Source: Lepisosteus oculatus (taxonomy: Eukaryota > Chordata > Actinopteri > Semionotiformes > Lepisosteidae). Taken from it: 64,000 nt of DNA. The notes below the pieces were generated by a model. The model had not been told where the DNA came from. It saw nothing but the letters and a program-made list of their open reading frames with translations, and searched no databases. Position 1 is the first letter of the stretch. The number at the start of each line of letters is the position of its first letter. The position numbers and the translations under genes are program-made. This document shows, one piece after another, positions 24,350 to 39,388 of the stretch. The DNA is taken from contig NC_090723.1 in assembly GCF_040954835.1 (NCBI RefSeq), positions 5,962,001-6,026,000 of the forward strand, given 5' to 3'.

Positions 24350-24700
24350 CTTCTTCAATGTTCCATGCTACCACCACTCTCTGTGTAAAGAAGAGCCTCG
24401 GAATCTAAGGTGTGAATGCGCTCCCACTTAGTTTCCACTTGTGTCCCCTGGTGTGGGGTTCACAGCTTGTTGTGATGAAGTCCGCTGTGTTGCCCTTGTC
24501 TGTGCCTTTGAGGATTTTCAATACTCTGATCGAGTCCTCCTTCAGCCTCCTCTGTTCTTCACTAATAAGATTGATTTCATTTAGCCTTCCACTGCTAGAA
24601 ATGGCTTTAAACCTGGGGATGTTTGGCTCCTGTTTCACGTTTGCAGAGCAGCGCTGTAATTTGTTGTGACCAGACCTGTGCACCATGATCTAAACAAGGT
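24350..24700 (-). repeat. CR1/L2-like LINE fragment, antisense
   Basis: The minus strand encodes pieces such as EEQRRLKEDSIRVLKILKGT near 24500-24560, the typical end of a CR1/L2-clade reverse transcriptase frame. It then passes through GGACACAAGTGGAAACTAAG, the block shared with copies at 50.8 and 61.6 kb. It is an old fragment without the main reverse transcriptase domain. Confidence 0.6.
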
Positions 24701-27700
24701 CTTAACACAACATACTTTTAACATAACAGAACACCATCATTTTAAGTAGGCGTCAAAACAATCTACACTTCTAACTACAAAGCCCAAAGTCATGCCTTCC
24801 TCCATGTTGTCTAACTGAGCACTGGAGGGAGGTCTCATTTCTCTCTGGACACCTCCCACACACCCCGGGGTGACCCAGACCCCCCCTCCATCCCCCTCTC
24901 AGCAGCTCCTAAATAGGTCAGGCAGCTCCGCAGCAGCTTCTGGATGTGAAGAGTCTTATGTGGAGCAGCTGACTGGGCCCTGTTCCTTCAGCCTGGAGCA
25001 GGGGGCCAGAGAGAGGACACGACAGCCCAGGAGCAGGAAGAGAGTCACTGACGAGGGCGTCCCGCTGGCCCCTGCCTCCCCAGCTCCCCTCTCACCCGGC
25101 CCAAGCGTGCCCCGGTGTCGCCTCGGGGTGGCTTGGAATAAGTGGCACTTTGCGGCCCCCTTTTTTCGCCCCGTTTAGAAATGTTGAAAACCTGCATCAT
25201 TCCCCTCCCCAGCTCGCTGTCTCCTCCGGGGCTGGCCAAGATGAATTCCCCTCACCTCATCCTCAGAGCACATGTGCTCGAACTGTGGAATGAGGTTTGT
25301 TGTTCTTTCCTGAGCCATTGCCAGGGGTTCTTTATCATCTGTGTGCACTGCGGAGACCAGGCGTTTCGGATGCAGTCCAGCTGGAGCTGGGGTAGGGGGC
25401 AGAAATCGTATTGACTCGTATCAGTCGCCTTTCTGTGGAGCCAAGCACCCTGCTGGTCTGTTTTTATGGGAACACCTGATCTTCAGTGATGAGGAGCACA
25501 GAAAACCTGAGAACCTGTTTTCCAAAAAGCGAGGACGCCTGTCCCGTTCATCTCCTGCAGAGTGAATGCCCTGTCCTGCGCTGTTTATACTGGCTCATTT
25601 TACAGGCAGTGATTACCAGTAATCTAATCTGATTGCACATGATGATCGTAGCGCAGGAAAAGCCATTATCGAGGGCCGACAACTGGGCGCATCATGATTG
25701 CTGATTGGCTTCTACCGAAACCAGAACCTTACGAAACCCCTTCAGAAAAGGAGCCCAGACTCATCAGCCCTTGGAACCCAGATTGGTACCATATCCAAAA
25801 ACTGAGGCCTCACAGATCGCGAAAGTTGTTCGCAAACAATCAGTAAAGGGCATGTGTTTGTTCGTTTTTAAGTGAGTAGAAGGCAATAATGAAATAAGGA
25901 ACACAATGTCTCCTCAGCTGGGGAAGCGAGAGAGCGATCCTGTACGAACCCTTACCTTTCACTCTCGAATCCAGGGGGTCTTCTCCTGGACTGCAGATGC
26001 TTCCCAAGATCTGCTCCTGCACACCTGATCAAACATCACTGACGCAGGGGAGCTCTTGAAACGTAAGATACGTTCTAACTACAGAATGAAAGAGAGAGAG
26101 AGTTATTGATCTGAATTTTGCAGTAAAATTAAGAATGCATCTAAAAATTGCACACTTTTTTTAGTTTACCATAAAGTACTCGATGATGGTTTGATGAAAC
26201 AAAGTAGCAGCCTCTATGTGCCTGTGCTGAATTTGTGTTTTTGAAGATTTAACTTCAACTAAAAACGTCGTGTCCCACACTGCCAGAGGCAGGTTCTGAA
26301 CTACTGCCTGAAGGCCTGCAATGATCCGTTTGTACTCCTGTGGAGACTAAAATGGCATGCAGCACTGTGCTCAGCTGCAAGGGCGCCATCTGCTGGCCAA
26401 ACAGAACAAACGTCTTCAAATATCCTTTTGGATATCTATCAAAACAGGTGATTTGTTAAGGCAATTTAGAGATTTAAGAGTTAAATCTCACTGATCTTCA
26501 TCCCACAAAGAGCTCTTTTAATTGAACAGTCTGCTCTTAATTGCTTTAGTCAGTATCTTACAGGTGTTGCCAAATGTTACACAGGAGACCTGTATGACTG
26601 GAGAACCCTGCCCTAGGTTAATCACCTCATCTGTTTCCATCTCTCCTACCACCATCCGGCATCTCATCCAGGTTGTAGACTTATCTTGCATGATGCTCCT
26701 CATCAACACCCTTCAAAAACAAAAGCAGCAGTACATGACAGTTCTTTTGTCATTTACCACGGTGAGCTGTTGAGCTCAATTTATTAGATCCTGAGAGGAT
26801 GGTTCTCACTCACTGCTGTAGGCTGCTGTGGGTGACCTGAAAATCCACGATAAAGAGACTGAGTAGGACAGTGAAGGTAGCCAGGAAAGTGCACAATGGC
26901 TACAGCTAACAGACGTCTATACCAAATTGCACAGAAGGCAAGTCTGATCACTGGTTGTCATGACCTCCTCTTGCAGACTGAGCTTCAGCTACCTCCATCT
27001 GGGCATCAATCTGAACTACCCAGTTAATTTATACCTTTATCTCACTATCGACCTGCTTCATTTGGATATCATTTTACTTCAATTTGGCCATCATGCATTT
27101 TATAGATCCACTTCACACACAAGGCACAACCCCAGATCCTTAGAAATCAAGTCTTAAAGCTGCCCCCCCCCACCACATCTCACACACACACTGCATGTTA
27201 ATGGGTTCATGTTGTGTTACATTACGTATCATATTATTAATTTTGCCTGCCTGCAGAGCCTATTACCCATCTAGGACAAAGTTCATTGTTCACCAGGTGA
27301 CACGTGTGAGCCATTGTTGTGCTGTTTAATACGAAACATAATACGTGGTGTCGAACAACCAACCAACCAGAAATCTGAATCATTTACTCTTTTAAATGTG
27401 ATCGAGTCTTACACGTTTGACAGATGTATCCCAACTGGAACAGGTTAGGGAAAAAAAAAGATGCACCAAGTGATAAGTGCACTGCCAATGGACAAATGTG
27501 ATCAGATCAATGAACTGCCTTCCCACCAACAAAATAAAAGCTTTAACTTGCATCCCAGTGACCCAGGCACCCATTTCATTTTGATTCAAGCAGAGAACCA
27601 GCGCTGAAGGAACGCAACACCTAGTAAATCCTGTAGGTATGATCACTCACCACAAGGGGGAGACAAATCCCCACAACCAAAATCGGCCTAAATTTCACAA

Positions 27701-27812
27701 CCGCAGGGCCCTAGAGCAAGTCGCCAAAAACCCCTTGCCGCCTACAGATGACTGCTCCCTGTGAGGTTCTGGCCAAGAAGGAGACTCGGGAGGCAACGAT
27801 CTTCCTGTACAC
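24701..27812. other. Intergenic sequence, no gene recognised
   Basis: This lies between the sialyltransferase 5' region and rpl19. I could not support any exon. It contains AT-rich unique-looking sequence and short low-complexity tracts, such as an AG run near 26092-26102. Confidence 0.4.
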
Positions 27813-27818
27813 TTTATT
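27813..27818 (-). promoter_or_regulatory. rpl19: rpl19 poly(A) signal
   Basis: AATAAA on the minus strand lies 26 bases past the rpl19 stop codon. Its place fits the very short 3' UTR typical of ribosomal protein mRNAs. Confidence 0.75.
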
Positions 27819-27843
27819 AAAGGGTAAAGATGGGGGACAAGGT

Positions 27844-33161
<5,318 letters not shown>

Positions 33162-33175
33162 GGCTGCTGCTGTTT

Positions 33176-33191
33176 GAGAAAAAAGAAAGAG
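33176..33191 (-). promoter_or_regulatory. rpl19: TOP tract at the rpl19 transcription start
   Basis: The minus strand reads CTCTTTCTTTTTTCTC just before the 14-base stretch leading to the ATG. An uninterrupted pyrimidine tract beginning with C at the cap site is the hallmark of ribosomal protein promoters and confers growth-linked (mTOR) translational control. It implies a 5' UTR of only about 30 bases. Confidence 0.75.
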
Positions 33192-33199
33192 TCAGAGCC

Positions 33200-34203
33200 A
33201 AGCGAGGCTCTACCATTATCAGGGCAGGGAGATCCCATCTATGATAGAAGAGCAGCCACTCTCTCAGATTAAATACTTAAATAAATATAAAATATGTTAT
33301 TTTTATGTAATATTTTATTCTACGTTTTCGCTTCATGCCACCTGTATTTTTGATTTTCTTAGGACATTTTTCACTTATCGAACGCAAAATCTCCCACTCC
33401 TATATGATAATGGTACATTCCACATAGCCTCAACTTCCGCTGGTGCACGCCGGGAAAAAGAAACCAGATGTGAAAACTTCTCACTTGACGCTAGAGGGCG
33501 AGGTTGAGTCGCAAACGTTCATTTTGAAACTGTATTAACGAGTATTTCAGTAATTTAACAAATTTCTTTATTGGAGGATTCCTCGTTGAATGTAACTCCA
33601 CACATAATCAACCCAGAATGAGCCACAGTAATTCAAAAGAGAAAGAAACCAAGCGACTGGTTTTTAATTCTATAGGCTACGTTGCCTAAGCCACAGCTAA
33701 AGTATAAAAACACTAAACTGGTTCTAAACTATAAATTACCATCCCGCGAAAATGTGTAGAGATGAAATACACATATAAATTAACAAAGAGGCAATATTTA
33801 CGTCAACTAAAAAGCTGGAAAAGTGAAAAAATATTATAGAAGTAAGTTTGCATTAGGAAGGTTTTTGGTTTTGAGTGATGTGGTTGTGTTGTTAAAAATG
33901 TCAACGGCATTTTAAAATGGAGACTTTTGACTTGAGAGAAAACCTTTATATCTATAGTCAAATGGTGTATCAGTGAACTACACAATCTACACACCCGTAC
34001 TTTGTTGTGTCTTTTACCCTGGAGTGAAGTGTTTGCGTTTCTCGCTATTGAGCTATTGAGATATAACCTTCTGTGGATATGCCTGGTTGTCTCTTTTGGG
34101 TCAATGTGATCCGATTTGCAGAACTTGACCAAAATAAATAACCAGACAGCATGAAATATCCGAGGTTGTTAAAAAGATATTTAAACATAGGTATCAACCG
34201 GTT
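33200..34203. other. Intergenic spacer between rpl19 and the tRNA-Cys array
   Basis: AT-rich sequence without a supported gene. The rpl19 core promoter must lie in its first part. The rest looks unique up to the SINE tail at 34204. Confidence 0.4.
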
Positions 34204-34301
34204 GGGGGCTGCACATTGGTGGTGGTGGAGGGGATCCCCGTTACCTGTAAAGCGCTTTGAGTGGAGTATCAATAAGTGTAAGTAATAATTATTATTAATT
34301 A
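34204..34301 (+). repeat. SINE3-like 3' tail fragment
   Basis: It has GGGGCTGCACATTGGTGGTG, CCCGTTACCTGTAAAGCGCT and TTGAGTGGAGTATC before an ATT-rich end. This is the same 3' end as at 12447-12757, heavily 5'-truncated and lacking the GCACTATATAA segment. Confidence 0.65.
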
Positions 34302-34524
34302 TAACAGACAAACGAAATAAACTCGGCAAGAAAATGTTCTGCCACTGAACAGACGGCGTCTTTTTGGGTCTCTGCCTCATCTAAAAGGTACTGTTCCCCT
34401 TAAGATTTGTATCCGAAATCATATTATTTACAACTCTTGACTTGAAATGTGGCAAGTACTCACGAAACAATTGGCGTTGTCAAGTGCGAATTGATACTTA
34501 ACAACATAAAACTAAGAACTGTTG

Positions 34525-34596
34525 AGGGGGCACCCGGATTTGAACCGGGGACCTCTTGATCTGCAGTCAAATGCTCTACCACTGAGCTATACCCCC
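34525..34596 (-). tRNA. tRNA-Cys (GCA), copy 1 of 3
   Basis: The 72-base minus-strand sequence folds as a canonical cloverleaf: acceptor stem GGGGGTA with TGCCCCC, A box TAGCTCAGTGG, anticodon loop CTGCAGA (anticodon GCA) and B box GGTTCAAATCC. The discriminator base is T, as in cysteine tRNAs. There is no intron and CCA is not encoded. A TTTT terminator follows about 14 bases downstream (34508-34511). Confidence 0.97.
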
Positions 34597-34809
34597 ACAG
34601 GCTCTCGGATATTATGTCACCTGTCGGTGTGAATTCACCTGTACAGGTGTCCACTACCTGCCTGCACGGTGGTTTAGGTGGGATCATATCATTTGCAGCA
34701 CCTCGTGACCATGAAGTGACAACTCATTAAAAACTGAGTTTGCCAGCAAGGTTTTCATAGGTCGGAAACAAGAGACACCCAGATGAGCAAAAAAAGAAAA
34801 CCAGGACAC

Positions 34810-34881
34810 AGGGGGCACCCGGATTTGAACCGGGGACCTCTTGATCTGCAGTCAAATGCTCTACCCCTGAGCTATACCCCC
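34810..34881 (-). tRNA. tRNA-Cys (GCA), copy 2 of 3, D-loop variant
   Basis: It is identical to its two neighbours except for one D-loop base: the A box reads TAGCTCAGGGG, from the change at plus position 34866. Stems, anticodon GCA and discriminator T are intact. A strong T-rich terminator begins 9 bases downstream (34797-34800 and further). Confidence 0.97.
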
Positions 34882-35064
34882 ACAGTGCTAGAGTGGTTTG
34901 TCACCTGTACAGGTATCTCGTCTCGCTGCAGTGTTTTATGTGTGATCAAATTATTTGCACTTCCTCGTTGCAATAAAAGGATAATTCATCAAGGTCTGGT
35001 GTTGTCAACATGGTATTAATAGGTGGGGAAAGAGACAAAAGAAGTACGTAGAAAATCAGGACAC

Positions 35065-35136
35065 AGGGGGCACCCGGATTTGAACCGGGGACCTCTTGAT
35101 CTGCAGTCAAATGCTCTACCACTGAGCTATACCCCC
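35065..35136 (-). tRNA. tRNA-Cys (GCA), copy 3 of 3
   Basis: The sequence is identical to copy 1 over all 72 bases, with intact cloverleaf, anticodon GCA and discriminator T. TTTT lies about 9 bases downstream (35052-35055). Confidence 0.97.
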
Positions 35137-35734
35137 ACGCCTCAATTATGGTCTCACGTAATTGTTTGTAGTTCTTGGCAGCAAAACTAGATAAGCCGAA
35201 CAAATGCTCGGATTGGAGTGATAGAATTAGTGCGGTAGTTATCTGGATTCTGACGTAGTTAGTAAGCTAGTGCACCGAAAACAGAGTTTAAGTTCCGAAA
35301 AGGGAAAACGACGAGGGGAAGGGACTCGAGTATTTATGAAACACCCCCCCTGCCGCCTCGCTCAGATCCAGCTGTGAGGTTAGGAACTGGAGGACGCGGG
35401 TGAAGACTGAGGCCCAAGTGATAGAAGATGGAGAAAACCCTTGACACAAAGGCTGATGGGAGAAAGCAACCCAGCCACGTGCTTGGAGCCGCTTCTCGGG
35501 GTTCTTTCGAAGTTCATCTCTCCTGCGGCGCCCCAAAACTCCGGACCTCAGTCCTCGAGGATAGCGGAAGAGCACCTTCCCCGAGCGCATTCATTCCCCA
35601 CTCAAATCCTTCTTCTTAAGAAGTTCATTTATTCAGTTAGTGCCGGCGTCTGTACTTTCATCCTCTACTGCATTGTAAGCCCTTGTTTTCGATTGTGCTC
35701 ATTCTGTTCTCTCCTTTCCTCGTGAGCTTTTCTC

Positions 35735-35800
35735 TTTTAACTGGAAAGCGCTTTGAGAAGCTACTACTGAAGCCGCTATAAACAGTGAAGTTGACTATTA
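35735..35800 (+). repeat. LINE/SINE 3' tail fragment
   Basis: GGAAAGCGCTTTGAGAAGC, then GCCGCTATAAACAGTGAAG, then a short ATT run: the usual 3' end of L2/CR1-mobilised elements. The body upstream could not be recognised. Confidence 0.4.
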
Positions 35801-36018
35801 TTATCATTTCAAGAAACCTCTGGATTCGATCCTTTAATCAATTAGATACCAATTCCAGATGTGCCGAATTCCTCTCGGTAACCTTTGACACATTAGTCTT
35901 TTCCTAAACGGAACCGGCACCGTGTCGGTACCTCCAAGTGGTCTTGTGAAGCATGTGGGTCCTTCAAGATCGTGGCCCGGAGCCCCACACCCACAGCTGC
36001 AAGAGCTGCTGGGGTTGT

Positions 36019-36051
<33 letters not shown>

Positions 36052-36105
36052 TATCTATTTTCGATAATGCCTTTAAAAGTGGCTTGTCAAATCGCTTTAC
36101 AGTAA
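36019..36105 (-). repeat. LINE/SINE 3' tail fragment with (ATT)n, reverse orientation
   Basis: On the minus strand CTGTAAAGCGATTTGACAAG is followed by a diverged TATAA-like region and an (ATT)n tract (36019-36053). It is a second, oppositely oriented tail close to the one at 35735. Confidence 0.45.
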
Positions 36106-36139
36106 GAAAAAAAACCCACAATGAGGGGAGACGTCGGAA

Positions 36140-36900
36140 TTGCACAATGAATCAATCAATCAAAGTTTGTTTATCAAAAGCACAACAGTACAGCGTGCAG
36201 CAGTAGTTGCTGCCAATGAAATGTCTTTTCTGCAAGGGGAAATACAAATAAAAATCACAAAATTAAAAGTTACAAAATAATGTTACCTAATAATAGCGCA
36301 ATGAAAATAGAATGAAATGAAACTCAATTTAAATAGCTCTGCTACATGTCCAGGGCGTATGCAATACATCATGTCCAAATAGTGCAACATGCAGTGTTAA
36401 CTGGATTTCAAACTGGATGTCCATGTAGCCTGACCAGTTAGCAGTGATCGTCAGGGTGGTTGCCGAAGGTCACTGCAGCTTGGCTGTGTAGCAGTCTGAT
36501 TGCCTGAAGGTAGGAGCTGTTCTGTGATCTGTTGGACTTTGACTGAATGCTTCGACGCAATAAGGGTTTGGAATACAGTAGGAAAGCAAAGGGGGCAGAC
36601 ACAGATCCAGTTAGGTAAAGATTCTTCTAAAGAAGAAGGATTTGAGTCTGGATTTGAAAGAGCTGAGGATATAGTTAGGGATAGAATTCCCCAGCTTTGG
36701 GGCATAACTGGAGAGTCTCCTGTCACCCACAGAGTGCAGACGGGCTTGGGGGACAAACAGGAGAGCAGAGTCGGCCGAACGCAGGTGGAGGGGAGTGTGA
36801 GATCACAACTCTAACGCGAACTGAGGTGCCAAGCCAAGCCTGACAGGAAGCCAGTGCAAGGACTCCAGGACAGGAGTAAGGCGCTCGCTTGCACCCAGGG
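36140..36900 (-). repeat. Old interspersed repeat(s), family not identified
   Basis: It starts on the plus strand with an AATCAATCAATCAA run, the reversed tail of a retroposon. Further on come blocks such as GGATTTGAGTCTGGATTTGA, GAATTCCCCAGCTTTGGGGC and AGCCAGTGCAAGGACTCCAG, which I recognise as dispersed fish repeat text but cannot assign to a named family. It may be one element or two abutting ones. Confidence 0.4.
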
Positions 36901-37029
36901 GAAGCTATTGATGGTGTGTCCGTTTACTCCAAACTCATGCAGCCCCTCCCTTCATCCCTCAGGCCCCCACCGGCCAGCTACTGTATCTGACTACGTGGTC
37001 TTTTCTGGAGATGAGTCCGTTGCATTTTT

Positions 37030-37400
37030 TGTTCGTTGGGCGGGGGCGGGGTCAAGCGGAGCACGCCTGCCGGAGCGCGCAGAGCGAGCGAGCGAGCGAA
37101 CTCCTGTAGCGGCAGCGGGCGCGCACGCTCGCTGCGGGGCTCGGCTGGCTCGCCTCTGCAGGTTGCGTTGCTATGGTGACAGCGAGCTCACGGTGCGGGG
37201 AGGGCGCGCGTGTGTGTGTGTGTGCCGGGCCCGTCGGTACAGCACAGTCCAGCACTCAGCGCACCGGGCGACGACGTCCAGCCTCTGAGCTCTTGAAACC
37301 CACAGGCGGCAGGGAGCGACATCAGCTGCCAGGAGTGAAAAGTGTGTGTGTGTGGGGGGTGGAATGAGCGTGGAATATCGCAAAGCAGGCACGGACTACA
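37030..37400 (+). promoter_or_regulatory. CpG-rich promoter-like region with an RFX-type X-box
   Basis: A dense CpG stretch with a GC box (GGGCGGGGGCGGGG near 37039) and GAGCGAGCGAGCG runs lies 2 kb before the cacnb1 start. It contains GTTGCTATGGTGAC at 37167-37180, a good match to the RFX X-box. It may be a distal cacnb1 promoter with a non-coding exon or the promoter of an unrecognised transcript. A TATAAAAA string follows at 37502-37509. Confidence 0.4.
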
Positions 37401-37522
37401 CGAGTACGTGTGACTCTCGTCTGCCGTTTGGTGTGCATCTTACACAACTGCCGAGGGAAGGCGGTGAAATCAGGGGCGGAGGGAGGGATTTATGTACAGG
37501 GTATAAAAATCTCCAGTTTTGA
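37364..37522 (+). other. Short open frame of 52 codons after the CpG-rich region
   Basis: It starts MSVEYRKAGTDYTSTC and ends with TGA at 37520-37522. I recognise no family. A GTACGT string after codon 13 could serve as a donor, but its phase would not suit cacnb1 exon 2. It may be a uORF, a small peptide or chance. Confidence 0.12.
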
Positions 37523-39060
37523 TACTGTCAGCAAACGGAGGCAGCCCTGAACCTATCTAGGCAGTTGCTAAGGAACTCACACTTGATAGGAAATTCCAGT
37601 TTACAAGGGACAAGCAATCTTGTGCCTTTCATTTAACTCCGGCCGGTCTCTCCAGTTCCTCACTAACTGAGCAGGACTATTTTAAAATAAGGCTTCCTTT
37701 TGTATGTGCAGTGAAAGCTTAGCGGGGTTTAGTTTTGTTGATGCGGACAGAGCAGTGCCGTGCAAAGGGTACCAGGCTGTGCTGCAGGTCAGGCTGAAAT
37801 GCTTCTCAACGGTTTTCCTGTCCTGAGGCTATATTGTATCGTCTTTTTGCGATATGATGCAGGTAATGTCCAGTTACAGTCCAGTTCCCAAGCATCTCCA
37901 ATGTGCTACTGAACATGATCAAATTCGGGTTGAAATAGAACATTAGTTTTGGGGCTAATGATTGCTCACGACTCCCCCAGTGCACGATTCTCTCAGAATA
38001 TCAGCCGACAAAGGGAGGAAGTGAGAGTCACATGCTATGACAACACTAATGATAAGGATGTATATTGTTTAATAAAGGAAAGTTTGAAGTTGTTTGACAG
38101 GGTGAAGTTCACCCGCCGGGCTACCGGGACCGACACCTCCCACGTACGCGGTTCAAATAAAGGACAATGATTTAATCTATAAAATTAAAGAAGGAAAGCC
38201 GGGGAATCTTGTTTTTCTATACTTCGGCTGTGTCGCCTCTCTTTCCAGAGAAGCATCGGTCGTTACGGAACTCGAATTAAAAGCAACGAGTATAGAGACG
38301 GCCGTCTCTCATCGGACTTGACAAACCCGTTATTTTAGCAAGTATCAGTAACTTCATAACACGATAACAGCTACAAGTCGGACAGACCCAGGCACCCGCC
38401 TCGGGGCGTGAAATGTTCCAGCGTCTGTAAAGGGGGCTTATTAGATACCGTCGGCTGCTCCCTTAGAAGACACTGAACTTCCTCTCCGTGCTGCCAGACT
38501 GTGAGGGCTGTGGTAAAACACGCTCCAAGACTGAGAAACAAACTCCGGCGACAGCATCCTTCTCCTTGGGTAATTTTATCACCCCTCGAAGCTCGGCTTC
38601 TGTTTTTTTTTTAACCTATTTTTAAATGTCTTTTCACAACCTCAGCTTCGCCTGCTTTTTTTTTTTTCGCCACCCACCCACTCAACAGAGAACGAGGAAA
38701 AGGAAAGGCGGCAGACAGGAGAGTGAGAGGCAAGATGCTGTATTCGCAATCGTCGGAACCTTCCAGTCAGCGGCATCTTTGGGAAAGTCACACATATAAT
38801 TAAAAAAACAAGTCGCTGTAGCCTTCTTTTATAATCATACACGGGCGCCTCCTCAAAATCCTTACTACAGTCGTAAAATAGACTGCGAGAGCTGTTGAGT
38901 GTACCCCTCTTTTTTCCGAATTGATGTTTTTTGAAACTGCAGTTTTTTCCCCCAAATACAGTGAACCCAGCTACCCGGGCACCTGCTTAGAAGAGACATT
39001 TGCTCCTTCATAGGTGGAGAGGTCGGGGGAGGGGCACACTAGAAAAGCCACGCCCCCTCC
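37523..39060. other. Intergenic sequence upstream of cacnb1, no gene recognised
   Basis: I see no supported exon or repeat here. T-rich runs lie near 38605 and 38657. It probably contains regulatory sequence for cacnb1, but no site could be fixed. Confidence 0.35.
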
Positions 39061-39094
39061 CCCCGTGTGGCGTTATTAACACCCATGATAGTTG

Positions 39095-39345
39095 TGGCAG
39101 CCAATCGCTGCGCGGCAGTGTGCAGCTTGTCCAGCCGTGATTGGCGGAGGTAGGCTGAGAGGGGCGGGTAGAGCCGGAGGTGGGCGGGGCCGAGGGGTTC
39201 AGCAGCTGGATGCTGGGGCTCATTGTCTGTGCTCGGGGAGAGCGAGCGAGCAGGCGACGCACAGCTGTCTGTCGCTGTCGGGAGGATACACTGAGCAGGA
39301 TATCGGAGAGAAAAAAAAAGAATTGTTCATTTCCACCCGCTAAAA
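39095..39345 (+). promoter_or_regulatory. cacnb1: cacnb1 promoter and 5' UTR
   Basis: GC-rich sequence just before the first coding exon carries CCAAT at 39101-39105, an inverted CCAAT box at 39140-39144, and GC boxes GGGCGG at 39162-39167 and 39182-39187. A GAGCGAGCGAGC stretch follows near 39238, and the sequence then turns A-rich up to the ATG at 39389. The arrangement suits a TATA-less CpG promoter. The exact start site is not visible. Confidence 0.5.
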
Positions 39346-39388
39346 ATGACTAAACTGTGAATATTAACAATACAATAACAAAAATTCA

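Larger units (their letters stand above)
34525..35136 (-). repeat. Tandem array of tRNA-Cys units (about 285 and 255 bases)
   Basis: The three tRNA genes share not only the coding part but recognisable flanks. Upstream of copies 1 and 2 there is a GTCACCTGT ... CTGTACAGGT stretch and then a GATCA ... TTTGCA ... CCTCGT block. Downstream of copies 2 and 3 both end in GTGTCCTG. The flanks have drifted while the tRNAs stayed nearly identical, as expected after local duplication with selection or gene conversion on the RNA. Confidence 0.7.

Noticed and set aside
36140-36900. Remains of an LTR retrotransposon or endogenous retrovirus
   Set aside because: No terminal repeats, primer-binding site or gag/pol-like frames were seen; a retroposon with an AATC-repeat tail fits better.
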